Source of the DNA: Mitsuaria sp. GD03876
GTDB taxonomy: Bacteria > Pseudomonadota > Gammaproteobacteria > Burkholderiales > Burkholderiaceae_C
DNA length: 64,000 nucleotides
Direction: 5' to 3'
NCBI RefSeq assembly: GCF_029840635.1
Contig: NZ_JAOCCU010000024.1
Coordinates: 29,659-93,658, forward strand
Shown here piece by piece: positions 17,463 to 26,532 of this stretch. A program made the position numbers and the translations under genes. The notes under the pieces are model-generated. The model made no database searches. It had not been told where the DNA came from and was given only the letters and a program-made list of their open reading frames with translations. Numbering within the stretch: position 1 is the stretch's first letter; every line of letters starts with the position of its first letter.

Positions 17463-18626
17463 ATGAACCAGTATGGGCAACGAGGACGACAGGACCAGCG
17501 TCAAGAGAGCCAATGGGATCAGAGCGACCGCGATCGCCCGAACTACGGCGCGCAGTCTGGCAGCTACCGGTCGCAGGATCGCTCGCGCGACGGGGACCAG
17601 GCGGCCTACCAGGGCTCGAGCTTCCAGGCCGATCGCGACGAGCAGCGCGGCAGCGGCTATGGCGGCTACGGCGGCGGGCGCGAGTCCCGCGACGAGTACC
17701 GCCAGGACTACCGCGGCCACGGCGACCTGCAGAGCCAGGGCGGTTATCGCGGCGGTTATGAGAACGAAGGCTGGGGCGGCGACCGCGGTCGCTCGATGAG
17801 CGGCAACTACGGCGGCGGCAGCCAGGGCGGCTCCGGCGGTTACGGCGGCTACAGCGGCTCCGGCAACTACGGCAGCAGCAGCTACGGCGCGTCCAGCGGC
17901 TATGGCCAGGGCAGTTCCGGCGGCGGCGGCTACCGCGACCAGGGGCCGCGCCAGGAAGGCTGGCGCGAGGACGCCGGCCGCCGCGGCGACTACGGCGGCA
18001 TGGCCGGCGGCAGCGCCAGCAGCAGCTACGGCAGCACGCTGGGCGAGCACTACGGCGGCAGCCAGGGCTGGCACGGCGGTTCGCATGAAGGCCGCGGCTA
18101 CCAGGGCGGCAGCTATCAAGGCGGCGGCTACGGCGGCGGCCCGGGCGATACCTATCGAGGCGGGCAGGGCGGCTACCAAGGCAGCTCGCAAGGCGGTTCG
18201 CAGGCCCAACACCACCACGACCCCGACTACCAGCAGTGGCGCGCCGAGCAGATGCGCAACCTCGACGACGACTATCACAGCTGGCGCCAGGACCGGTACC
18301 AGAAGTTCTCCGACGACTTCAACAAGTGGCGCACGGAGCGCTCGTCGCGCCAGGGATCGAGCAGCGGCACCGGCGGCGCGGCCGGAACGCTGGGCGCGTC
18401 GTCCGGCACGTCCTCCAGCCAGTACGCCGGGCAGCAGGACACGTCCGACTCGACGCGCTACGGCCAGGGCGGCAACTCCCTGGGCAGCGGCACCGGCACG
18501 CACGAGGGCAGCCTGTCCACGTCGACCGGCTCGTCGAGCCTGTCCAGCGGCTCCACCGGCACCACGCCGAACGCGTCCGGCACGTCCTCGGGCTCGTCCG
18601 GCTCGTCGTCCGGCAAGACCAAGTGA
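17463..18626 (+). CDS. Glycine/serine-rich repeat protein with WRxE core
   Basis: 387 residues, cytoplasmic by lack of signal peptide. About residues 60-255 are Gly-Tyr-Ser-Gln repeats of GGYGG/GGSYQGG type. A short conserved charged core follows (DYQQWRAEQMRNLDDDYHSW, then RQDRYQKFSDDFNKWRTER), then a Ser/Thr/Gly-rich tail. Only the core looks folded; it recurs in Burkholderiales proteins of unknown function. Low complexity of this type could form condensates or coat structures, but nothing here proves that. It is the first gene after a strong -24/-12 promoter. Confidence 0.82.
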   Translation: MNQYGQRGRQDQRQESQWDQSDRDRPNYGAQSGSYRSQDRSRDGDQAAYQGSSFQADRDEQRGSGYGGYGGGRESRDEYRQDYRGHGDLQSQGGYRGGYENEGWGGDRGRSMSGNYGGGSQGGSGGYGGYSGSGNYGSSSYGASSGYGQGSSGGGGYRDQGPRQEGWREDAGRRGDYGGMAGGSASSSYGSTLGEHYGGSQGWHGGSHEGRGYQGGSYQGGGYGGGPGDTYRGGQGGYQGSSQGGSQAQHHHDPDYQQWRAEQMRNLDDDYHSWRQDRYQKFSDDFNKWRTERSSRQGSSSGTGGAAGTLGASSGTSSSQYAGQQDTSDSTRYGQGGNSLGSGTGTHEGSLSTSTGSSSLSSGSTGTTPNASGTSSGSSGSSSGKTK

Positions 18627-18638
18627 CCTCGTCCTGAC

Positions 18639-18656
18639 GGCCCCCGCGAGGGGGCC
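18639..18656 (+). terminator. Possible terminator hairpin
   Basis: Perfect 7-bp stem GGCCCCC/GGGGGCC with GCGA tetraloop 13 bases after the stop at 18626; no T-run. Confidence 0.45.
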
Positions 18657-18719
18657 GGCGTCGCCCTCGACGCGAGCGGGCGATCACGCGGCAGGCCGCG
18701 CCGATCCTCGTTCTCCGTC

Positions 18720-18735
18720 CGGCATGCCGCTTGCC
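18720..18735 (+). promoter_or_regulatory. Sigma-54 promoter of GT9 gene
   Basis: CGGCATGCCGCTTGCC, exact spacing. Predicted start is ~18746, one base before the ATG. Confidence 0.72.
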
Positions 18736-18746
18736 CGACAAGCGCC

Positions 18747-19808
18747 ATGATCGCGACGTCCCTCGAACAGCGCGCCCGCCCGCCGAGTCCTCCGGGACCC
18801 GACGAGGCGGGCGTGCCCGTGTTCGAGGGCCCGGCGCCGCTCGACGCCCGCCTGCTCGCCGAGGAGCGCCATCGCCGCTGGTGCAACGTGCGCCGCGTGC
18901 TGCTGGTGCGGCTGGACGGGGTGGCGGGCGTGCTGGCCTCGACGGCCGCGTTCGCGGCCTTGCACGAAACCATGCCCTGGACCCATCGCACGCTGCTGGC
19001 GGCGCCCGAGGCGCTGGTGCTGCGGCCGCACCTGCAGTCGGTGGACGACGTGATGAGCTTCAACGCGCCCTGGACCGCCTCGGGCGCCGCGGCGCTCAAC
19101 GCCGAGCCGTCGACGATGCGCGGCGATGCCGAGATGCACCTGGTGCGCAAGCTGCGCCGCAGCCATTTCGACGCGGCGGTGCTGTTCTGCCCCTCCGCCC
19201 AGAGCGCCTTGCCCGCGGCGCTGCTGTGCCGCATGGCCGGCATCCCCTTGACGCTGGCGCATGTGCGCGAACCGGCGCACGGGCTGCTCAGCGACGAGGT
19301 CGCGGACGACGGCGCCGCCCACGACGACACCCGGCGCCAGCTGGACCTGGTCGACCACATCGGCATGCAAACCGCCGACGAGCGGCCGCGGCTGCGGCTG
19401 CTGCCCAAGGACAGCCACCAGATGCGGAACGCCTTGCAGCAAGCGGGGCTGGGCTTCGGTCAGCGCTACGTGCTGGTGTGCCCGGGCGGCGGCGGCGCGC
19501 GGCACTGCCCGGCCGCGGCCTTCGCGGCGGCGGCGGACGTGCTGCTGGACGCCTGGGCCGACGACACCGCGGTCGTGCTCTGCGCGCGGCCGGGCGACGA
19601 GGCGGCGCTGGCGGAACTCCGGGCCGCGATGCCGGCGCGGGGCCAGGTCTTGCCGCCGGTGGCGTCGATCGGCGAGCTCGCGGCGCTGATGGCGAGCGCG
19701 CGCGTGCTGATCGCCGTCGACGACCTGCCGCTGACCATCGCCGCGGCCACGCGCGTGCCGGCGGTGCTGCCCGGCGAGGCGCTGCGCCGAGAGCGGCTCC
19801 TGGGCTGA
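18747..19808 (+). CDS. Glycosyltransferase family 9 (heptosyltransferase-like) protein
   Basis: 353 residues. After a ~45-residue N-terminal extension, RRVLLVRLDGVAGVLAS starts the GT-B N-terminal Rossmann domain, and YVLVCPGGGGARHCPAAAFAAA with VASIGELAALMASARVLIAVDD forms the nucleotide-sugar half. GT9 enzymes add heptose to lipopolysaccharide core, but the canonical acceptor-side residues are not clear here and no LPS genes are adjacent, so another acceptor is possible. The ATG lies at the predicted +2 of the -24/-12 promoter; a GTG at 18813 is an alternative start. Confidence 0.78.
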   Translation: MIATSLEQRARPPSPPGPDEAGVPVFEGPAPLDARLLAEERHRRWCNVRRVLLVRLDGVAGVLASTAAFAALHETMPWTHRTLLAAPEALVLRPHLQSVDDVMSFNAPWTASGAAALNAEPSTMRGDAEMHLVRKLRRSHFDAAVLFCPSAQSALPAALLCRMAGIPLTLAHVREPAHGLLSDEVADDGAAHDDTRRQLDLVDHIGMQTADERPRLRLLPKDSHQMRNALQQAGLGFGQRYVLVCPGGGGARHCPAAAFAAAADVLLDAWADDTAVVLCARPGDEAALAELRAAMPARGQVLPPVASIGELAALMASARVLIAVDDLPLTIAAATRVPAVLPGEALRRERLLG

Positions 19809-19864
19809 TTGCCACTTTCCGCTGTCCCGCGAACCGGTGCGAAATCGTCACCGAACGTTGCGCC

Positions 19865-19880
19865 GGGCACGGTGCTTGCC
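19865..19880 (+). promoter_or_regulatory. Sigma-54 promoter of small exported protein gene
   Basis: GGGCACGGTGCTTGCC, exact spacing, near-consensus in both elements; leader of about 100 bases. Confidence 0.78.
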
Positions 19881-19992
19881 TCCTGTGCCGGGCCGCGCGC
19901 GAACGCGCGGCGCTCGCCCCGGCTGGACGGATGTCCGGCCAGGGCCGATCGCGCCGATCCCGGCCGGTCGTTTCCAACACAGGAGATCTTTC

Positions 19993-20340
19993 ATGCACCT
20001 GCGCAAGCTCGCCTGGGCGATGCCGCTGATGCTCGCCGCGACCGCGGCGCACGCGGATGGCTCCGGCAGTTTCCTGGAGGGTGCCAAGCTCGCGGCGCTG
20101 GCCCGACCGGAGGCCGCGGCCCCGGCGAACAGCCCCTCCCATCGTCCCCCGGCCGCCCCTCGGAACGCCTCCCAGGGCCAGGCGCCGGCCACGTCCACCA
20201 CCGCCTTGCCGACCTCGTCCGCCGTCCTCGACGCGGATGCCGAGGTGGCCGGCGCTTCGTTCGAGATCCGCAACTTCCTCACCCTGGTCGTCGCCTTGGC
20301 CTTGGTGGGCTGGATCCAGCGCCGCCGTCGGGATGCCTGA
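19993..20340 (+). CDS. Small exported protein with C-terminal membrane anchor
   Basis: 115 residues. Signal peptide MHLRKLAWAMPLMLAATAAHA, a Pro/Ala/Ser-rich middle, then a C-terminal hydrophobic helix (FLTLVVALALVGWI) ending in RRRRDA. The helix-plus-arginine tail resembles the tripartite C-terminal sorting signals of the PEP-CTERM type, but the short signature motif before the helix is not recognisable. AGGAG sits 7 bases before the ATG. Function unknown. Confidence 0.7.
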   Translation: MHLRKLAWAMPLMLAATAAHADGSGSFLEGAKLAALARPEAAAPANSPSHRPPAAPRNASQGQAPATSTTALPTSSAVLDADAEVAGASFEIRNFLTLVVALALVGWIQRRRRDA

Positions 20341-20644
20341 ACCCGCTCCCGACGTCCTCCGGTCCTTGACCGTCCTCCGGCACCGGCGCGATCCGCGGAT
20401 CGTGGACCGGTGCCGTTCTTTCGTGGGTGTTGTTCGTATGTCGTCTGGCTCGGTACGCCTCTCGCCATCTCGTCACCGGAATTTTTTTCAAATCGATTCG
20501 CGCGGGGGGCTGGCAAGCGGTCAGCTTGCTGCAAGAATGAGTTAGGGAGGCTTGGAAGACTTTCCTCACGAATCCCCCAGTGACGCGCCGCAGAGCGCGA
20601 CGGCGCCCAGGCGCCTCTCCCTTTACACAACGAAGGATGTACCG
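20341..20644. other. Leader region of the response-regulator gene
   Basis: 304 bases without a gene. It holds the terminator at 20379-20414, an AT-rich patch (about 20480-20500) and GC hairpins such as GGCGCC-CA-GGCGCC. An in-frame TTG at 20552 exists but its purine stretch is only two bases away, so the leader is taken as non-coding. Confidence 0.5.
20379..20414 (+). terminator. Intrinsic terminator after the exported protein gene
   Basis: Outer stem GGCACCGG/CCGGTGCC enclosing a palindrome CGATCCGCGGATCG, followed by GTTCTTTC. Confidence 0.65.
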
Positions 20645-22102
<1,458 letters not shown>

Positions 22103-22144
22103 CTCCGCCCGGCAAGGCCCGCGCGGCGCTTTCTCTTCTCTTCT

Positions 22145-22169
22145 CCCTCTCCCGCACTGCGGGAGAGGG
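22145..22169. repeat. REP-type palindrome
   Basis: CCCTCTCCCGCA/TGCGGGAGAGGG, 12-bp perfect stem with a one-base loop, followed by GGGTGAGGG. This is a very common dispersed intergenic repeat in proteobacteria; here it may also end the regulator transcript. Confidence 0.75.
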
Positions 22170-22184
22170 CTGGGGTGAGGGTCT

Positions 22185-22200
22185 TGGCATGCCGCCTGCC
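22185..22200 (+). promoter_or_regulatory. Sigma-54 promoter of topoisomerase IB gene
   Basis: TGGCATGCCGCCTGCC, exact GG-N10-GC; -12 is CTGC instead of TTGC. Predicted start ~22211, just before the ribosome-binding site. Confidence 0.62.
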
Positions 22201-22223
22201 TCGGGAGAGGCAGGAGGATGTGT

Positions 22224-23417
22224 ATGTCACTGCGTTGGGTGTCCGATTGCGAGCCCGGCCTGCGCCGCCGGCGCGCGGCCAAGGGCTTCCGTTACGTCGA
22301 TGCCGACGGGCGACCGGTCAAGGACGCCGCGACCTTGCGGCGCATCCGCGCGCTGGCGATCCCGCCGGCCTACGTCGACGTCTGGATCTGCGCCCGCGAC
22401 GACGGCCACATCCAGGCCACGGCGCGTGACGCGCGCGGCCGCAAGCAGTACCGCTATCACGCCGACTGGATGGCGCTGCGCGGCGAGAACAAGTTCGGGC
22501 TGCTGTTGGACTTCGGCCAGCGCCTGCCGCGCCTGCGACGCCAGGTCGCGCGGCGCCTGCGCGAGGGCGGGCTCGACCGCGAACGCGTCATCGCCGCGCT
22601 GGTGCGGCTGCTCGACCGCACCTGGATGCGGATCGGTCACCGCGAGTACGCCCGCAGCAACGGCTCCTACGGGCTGAGCACGCTGCTGTCGCGGCACGTG
22701 AAGGTCCAGGGCGACGCGCTGCTGCTGAGCTTTCCCGGCAAGAGCGGCGTGCGCCACCAGCTCGCCGTGCGCGACGACCGGGTGGCCGCGCTGGTGCGCC
22801 GCTGCCGCGACCTGCCGGGCCAGGAACTCTTCGGCTACGAGGACGAAGCGGGCGAGCCGCACCGCATCGATGCCTCCGACGTGAACGACTGGCTCGCCAG
22901 CGCGGGCGGCCCGACCTGCAGCGCCAAGGTCTTCCGCACCTGGCATGCCAGCGTGCTGGCCCTGGACCTGCTGCTGGGCCACGCGCGCGCCGGCACCGCG
23001 CCGGTCGACGCGCTCAAGCGCACGGTGGCCGATGTCGCCACGCGCCTGGGCAACACCGTGGCGGTCTGCCGCAAGTCGTACATCCATCCGGCGGTGCTCG
23101 CCTGGGGTCAGTCGGACCGGCTGGCCGAGCTGCCGTCGCAGCGCTGGATGCGGGCGCCGCCGGCGGGCCAGGGACTGAGCATCGCGGAACGGCGCCTGAT
23201 GGGCCTGCTCAAGACCCAGCCGCGGGTGGAGGTCGCTACGCCGGCGCCTGCACCGTCGACGACGGGCCCGGCGACGGGCCGATCGCGTCGCAGATCGAGT
23301 CCAGCGGATCGGCCGTCGACGCGTCCGGGTCGTCCGGCGCGCTCGCCGCGAGCAGCGCCGCGTCCGTCGTCGCGGCCGCGCGCAGCAGGTGATCGGTCAG
23401 CGACGGCCAGTCGCTGA
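22224..23417 (+). CDS. DNA topoisomerase IB
   Basis: 397 residues. ATG 22224 is preferred to ATG 22218 because AGGAGG ends at 22217, only suitable for the later codon. N-terminal domain with GFRYVDADGRPV and PPAYVDVWIC; catalytic domain with GNTVAVCRKSYIHPAVL, where Tyr286 is the nucleophile, plus RTWHASVLAL supplying conserved Arg/His. Poxvirus-like bacterial enzymes relax supercoils without ATP. The last ~60 residues are a basic Ser/Pro/Arg tail overlapping the convergent HAD gene by 182 bases. A -24/-12 promoter puts it with the stress genes. Confidence 0.9.
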   Translation: MSLRWVSDCEPGLRRRRAAKGFRYVDADGRPVKDAATLRRIRALAIPPAYVDVWICARDDGHIQATARDARGRKQYRYHADWMALRGENKFGLLLDFGQRLPRLRRQVARRLREGGLDRERVIAALVRLLDRTWMRIGHREYARSNGSYGLSTLLSRHVKVQGDALLLSFPGKSGVRHQLAVRDDRVAALVRRCRDLPGQELFGYEDEAGEPHRIDASDVNDWLASAGGPTCSAKVFRTWHASVLALDLLLGHARAGTAPVDALKRTVADVATRLGNTVAVCRKSYIHPAVLAWGQSDRLAELPSQRWMRAPPAGQGLSIAERRLMGLLKTQPRVEVATPAPAPSTTGPATGRSRRRSSPADRPSTRPGRPARSPRAAPRPSSRPRAAGDRSATASR

Positions 23418-24018
23418 ACACGCCGTCGGGCTCCCGTAGCGGCGAACGTCGCCAGGCGGTCTCGCCGCCGGTGTCCAGCAGCAGGCCCGCCGCGCCGGCG
23501 CGATGGCCGGCCTCGACGTCGTCGAGCAGGTCGCCCACCATCCACGACCGCGCCAGGTCCAGGCCGTGCGCCCGCGCAGCGCGGGTCAGCATGCCGGGCG
23601 CGGGCTTGCGGCACAGGCAGGCCGGACGGCCTTGCGCGTCCGGCGCGTGCGGGCAGACGGCCACGTCCGTCAGCGTCACGCCGAATTCCTCCTGCAGCCG
23701 GCGCAGCAGCGCGCCCTGCAGCCGCGCGAACTGGGCGCGGGTGAAGGCGCCGCGCGCGATGCCGCTCTCGTTGGTGACCAGCACCAGCGCCAGGCCCGCC
23801 GCGCCCAGCCGCGCGAGCGCCTCGCCCGCGCCCGGCACCAGCCGCAGGCGGTTGGGATCGGCGACGGCGGCGTCGTCCGGCTCGACCAGCGTGCCGTCCT
23901 TGTCGAGGAACACGGCCGGCCGCAGCCGCGCGCGCGAGGCCACTTCCCGCTGTTCGCGGGAGAAGTCCAGGTCGTGGAGGGAGAGGGTGGTGAGCGGTGC
24001 GTCGAGCCAGGCGGTCAC
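23236..24018 (-). CDS. HAD-IIIA phosphatase, GmhB-like
   Basis: 260 residues. FLDKDGTLV gives the HAD nucleophile Asp39 and acid Asp41. VLVTNESGIARGAF and the Cys-rich loop with CPHAPDAQGRPACLCRKPAP (zinc ligands) are typical of D,D-heptose-1,7-bisphosphate phosphatase and histidinol phosphatase relatives. A ~45-residue C-terminal tail is poorly conserved in appearance and lies in the 182-base overlap with topoisomerase IB. It starts 22 bases after the response-regulator gene in the same direction, so it probably shares that promoter. Confidence 0.82.
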   Translation of the reverse strand: MTAWLDAPLTTLSLHDLDFSREQREVASRARLRPAVFLDKDGTLVEPDDAAVADPNRLRLVPGAGEALARLGAAGLALVLVTNESGIARGAFTRAQFARLQGALLRRLQEEFGVTLTDVAVCPHAPDAQGRPACLCRKPAPGMLTRAARAHGLDLARSWMVGDLLDDVEAGHRAGAAGLLLDTGGETAWRRSPLREPDGVFSDWPSLTDHLLRAAATTDAALLAASAPDDPDASTADPLDSICDAIGPSPGPSSTVQAPA

Positions 24019-24040
24019 GGGGGTGGCCTCCTTGGCGCGA

Positions 24041-24583
24041 TCAGCGCATCCAGCCGTAGTCGGTCTGGCGCGGCGCCAGCGACTGCTTGTGCCGGGCCAT
24101 CATCCCGGGCTCTCGTCGCGTGCCTTCGGTGGCGGGGTCGATCACGACACCGCCGGACGGGGCCGCCGTCTCGATCGCGCCGGCCGAGCGAGCGGCAGGC
24201 AGATGCGCCAGCCTGGGCGGCGGCAGCAGTTCGGCCAGGCGGTCCAGGGTCTTGCGCACGTCCAGCGGCTTGGCCCACAGCTCGAGGAAGCCGCAGCCGA
24301 TCGCATCGAAGTCGGAATCGGCCGTCACCGCGATCGCCGGCACCTGCGCCCAGCCGCGCCGCATGCGCAGCAGCTTCAGCAGGTCGGAGCCGTGGCAATC
24401 GGGCAGGTTGAGGTCCACCAGCAGCAGCGACGGCTGCAGCTTCGCGCTCAGGCGCCAGGCCGGCATGCCGGCTTCGGCGACATGCAGGCGCAGGTCGCGA
24501 CGCTGTTCGAACATTGCCTCCATCACGATGACGTTGAGGGGGCTGTCTTCGATGTACAGCACCGAGCTGAGGCCGTCATTCAT
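24041..24583 (-). CDS. Single-domain response regulator with C-terminal tail
   Basis: 180 residues from ATG 24583 with GGAAGGAG upstream. Receiver fold with SVLYIEDSPLNVIVMEAMFE, phospho-acceptor in LLLVDLNLPDCHGSDLL, and WAKPLD; a ~50-residue disordered tail follows. No output domain, so it acts by protein contact, as in CheY-like or phosphorelay shuttles. A strong -24/-12 promoter precedes it, suggesting it is itself part of the stress response, possibly as a feedback element. Confidence 0.87.
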   Translation of the reverse strand: MNDGLSSVLYIEDSPLNVIVMEAMFEQRRDLRLHVAEAGMPAWRLSAKLQPSLLLVDLNLPDCHGSDLLKLLRMRRGWAQVPAIAVTADSDFDAIGCGFLELWAKPLDVRKTLDRLAELLPPPRLAHLPAARSAGAIETAAPSGGVVIDPATEGTRREPGMMARHKQSLAPRQTDYGWMR

Positions 24584-24625
24584 CGTTCGCTCCTTCCCTG
24601 TTCTGATCAGTTGGTCGCGAAAAAG

Positions 24626-24641
24626 GGCAATCGCCGTGCCC
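24626..24641 (-). promoter_or_regulatory. Sigma-54 promoter of response regulator gene
   Basis: GGGCACGGCGATTGCC on the minus strand, near-consensus; predicted start ~24615. Confidence 0.8.
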
Positions 24642-24752
24642 GTGAGGCTCCCCAGGGTTGGGGATTCCACGGAGGGATTCAGCGCGTCCGGTGTAACCGG
24701 CGGATGACCCCCGCGTCAACGGGGGCGACACGATGACGGGGCTTTGGGCGGC

Positions 24753-24767
24753 GATCGCTTCGCGATC
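24753..24767. promoter_or_regulatory. Inverted repeat between two sigma-54 promoters
   Basis: GATCGC-TTC-GCGATC, perfect, located 22 bases upstream of the 24789 promoter and ~110 bases upstream of the 24641 promoter. A candidate activator site, unproven. Confidence 0.35.
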
Positions 24768-24788
24768 CGCAAAGGCGCGAGCGGCGAT

Positions 24789-24804
24789 GGGTATGAGGCT
24801 TGCC
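24789..24804 (+). promoter_or_regulatory. Sigma-54 promoter of 24845 gene
   Basis: GGGTATGAGGCTTGCC, exact spacing. Confidence 0.7.
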
Positions 24805-24844
24805 TTGGTGGGGAAGGGTCCTTTGGACTTTCAAGGAGGTCGAC

Positions 24845-25345
24845 ATGGCCACGAGCATCCGTTCCGGCGCTGCCGGCAGTGACGACGAGCGTCCCACCAG
24901 TTTTGGCGTGCACAAGCCGGTGGATCACCTGGTGATCAGTTTCGCGGACGCGACGCAGGCGGCGCAGGCCCGGGCGGCGCTGAGCGCGCACGGCATCGCG
25001 GATGGCGACCTGCATGCGGTGGGGGATCGCGAGATGGTGGCGCTGGTGGAGCGCGACCTGAAGCGCGCGAGTCCGCTGGCGGCGATCGGCCAGGAGATCA
25101 ACTTGTTGCGCAGCCACGGCGAGCTGGCCGAGCGCGGTTATCACTTCCTGGTCGTGAAGGCCAAGGACGACGCGCAGGCGCGGGAGATCGCCGAGATCGC
25201 GCGCCGCAATCGTGCCGAGCGCGCGCAGTACTACGGTCACTTCATCATCGAGGAGATGTTGGAGCCGGAGGGCGGCCGCCCGCAGGTGGCGGAGTCGCCG
25301 CACCGCGGCCTGGACGCGCACCCGAAGCCGCCGCTCCCGCGCTGA
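24845..25345 (+). CDS. Conserved hypothetical protein, probable stress protein
   Basis: 166 residues from ATG 24845 with AAGGAGG at 24833-24839. An alpha/beta protein without membrane helix: VDHLVISFADATQAAQARAA looks like a small ferredoxin-like repeat that recurs as FLVVKAKDDAQAREIAEIA, suggesting two copies of one fold separated by a helical segment. I do not recognise a named family. The -24/-12 promoter and the neighbours suggest stress induction. Confidence 0.7.
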   Translation: MATSIRSGAAGSDDERPTSFGVHKPVDHLVISFADATQAAQARAALSAHGIADGDLHAVGDREMVALVERDLKRASPLAAIGQEINLLRSHGELAERGYHFLVVKAKDDAQAREIAEIARRNRAERAQYYGHFIIEEMLEPEGGRPQVAESPHRGLDAHPKPPLPR

Positions 25346-25413
25346 CGACCGCCCGCGCAGCGTCGCGCCGCGCCGCAGCGCACCACGGCTCCCCTCGTCG
25401 ACTGTCTCGCTGT

Positions 25414-25516
25414 GGGTGAAGCGGAGGGAAACCGGTGCCCCCTGGAGCGAATTCCGAGCGGCGAGGAGGAAATTGAGCGCAAGGGGGCACCGGTTTTCCT
25501 CCGCGATCGCTCACCC
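25414..25516. repeat. Large inverted repeat between 24845 gene and DUF883 operon
   Basis: Left arm 25414-25442 and right arm 25483-25516 share GGGTGA and a nearly perfect ~22-base core (GCGGAGG, AAACCGGTGCCCCC) around a 40-base centre that is itself partly self-complementary. No gene inside. Probably a dispersed palindromic element or the end structure of the upstream transcript. Confidence 0.65.
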
Positions 25517-25536
25517 GTGCGAGTGGTGCGGATGGA

Positions 25537-25552
25537 GGGAACGCTCCTTGCC
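25537..25552 (+). promoter_or_regulatory. Sigma-54 promoter of DUF883 operon
   Basis: GGGAACGCTCCTTGCC, exact GG-N10-GC, good -12. Confidence 0.65.
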
Positions 25553-25607
25553 ATCAACGAGTCCACCTTCCACTGCCTTGCCGAGCATCAAGAAAGGAAT
25601 TTGAGTC

Positions 25608-25979
25608 ATGAGCACCACTCCCAACAACGAGAAGAGCGACAAGACTGTGCCGTTCACGACGTCCGAGGACGCTGCCAAGGCTTCGAACGGTGCGGGCGCC
25701 GCGCCGTCGAGCACCGCCGCGGTCGACATGGTGAATCGCGTGGCCGACAAGGCGCACGCGACGATCGATCGGCTGGCGACGTCGGCGGCCCCGGCGGCGC
25801 AGCATTTGCAGAAGAGCCTGGAGGATACGAACGATCTGCTGCACGAGCGTGCCGAGCGTTTGCGCACGACGGGCAACGAGTGGTGTGACAGTTTGCGCGA
25901 CAACGTGCGCGAGCATCCGCTGATGGCGGTGGGCACGGCGCTGGCGGTTGGCATGCTGATCGCGCGGCTGACGCGTTGA
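25608..25979 (+). CDS. DUF883 (YqjD/ElaB-like) membrane-anchored protein
   Basis: 123 residues: disordered N-terminus, amphipathic helix (VADKAHATIDRLATSA, LHERAERLRTTGNEW) and C-terminal hydrophobic segment HPLMAVGTALAVGMLIARL. The architecture matches YqjD/ElaB, which anchor in the inner membrane and bind ribosomes in stationary phase in E. coli. First gene of a yqjD-yqjE-yqjK-like operon, 13 bases before the next start, behind a -24/-12 promoter. Confidence 0.82.
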   Translation: MSTTPNNEKSDKTVPFTTSEDAAKASNGAGAAPSSTAAVDMVNRVADKAHATIDRLATSAAPAAQHLQKSLEDTNDLLHERAERLRTTGNEWCDSLRDNVREHPLMAVGTALAVGMLIARLTR

Positions 25980-25992
25980 GCGCGGCGCGCCC

Positions 25993-26532
25993 ATGAGCGA
26001 CAGCGCTGCTTCGTCCGCGTTCTCCGCGTCTTCCGCTTCCGCGACCGGACCCGGGGACGGCATGCCGCCGTTCCCTCCGCCGCCGGCGCCGCCCTCCGGG
26101 GCGCCGCCGCGCGGCGAGTTGCCGCCCGACGCGGGATGGCTGGGGGAGTTGCAGGGCATGGCCCGCGCGGCGCGCGGAATGTTGTCGGGCCGCCTGCTGC
26201 TGCTGGCGCTCGAGCTGCGCCGCGCGCGGCACGGGCTGGTGAGCCTGGCGATCCTGGGCGTCGTCGCCGCGATCGCCGGCGCGACGGCCTGGCTGGCGCT
26301 GTGGGCGCTGCTGGCCGCGCTGGCGGTGCACTTCGGCCTGAGCTGGCCGTGGGCGTTCGGCGGCGTGCTGGTGCTCAACCTGCTGGTGCTGCTGTGGGTC
26401 GTCGCGGCGATGAAGGCGCTGGCGCCGATGCTGTCGCTGCCGGCCTCCCGTCGCCAGTTCCACTGGCTGTTCAACGATCCGATGGATCCCGAGGAACCGA
26501 GCGCCGATGCCCGCACCGCCCCCACGCCCTGA
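25993..26532 (+). CDS. YqjE/holin-superfamily-like membrane protein
   Basis: 179 residues. A Pro-rich N-terminus (to ~45) precedes an amphipathic helix and two strong membrane helices (VSLAILGVVAAIAGATAWLA, FGGVLVLNLLVLLWVVAAM), with a Pro-rich cytoplasmic tail. This is the plan of the YqjE (phage holin superfamily III-related) proteins that follow yqjD. Role probably in envelope stress, undefined. Confidence 0.78.
   Translation: MSDSAASSAFSASSASATGPGDGMPPFPPPPAPPSGAPPRGELPPDAGWLGELQGMARAARGMLSGRLLLLALELRRARHGLVSLAILGVVAAIAGATAWLALWALLAALAVHFGLSWPWAFGGVLVLNLLVLLWVVAAMKALAPMLSLPASRRQFHWLFNDPMDPEEPSADARTAPTP

Noticed and set aside
17208..18503. Ala/Val-rich minus-strand frame opposite the glycine-rich protein
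   Set aside because: Shadow of the Gly-Tyr repeats; the + strand gene has a promoter, start and conserved core.
20511..20526. TGGCAAGCGGTCAGCT as a sigma-54 promoter for the response regulator
   Set aside because: GG-N10-GC spacing is right but the -12 element reads CAGCT, and the nearby TTGC has a 14-base gap; too weak to call.
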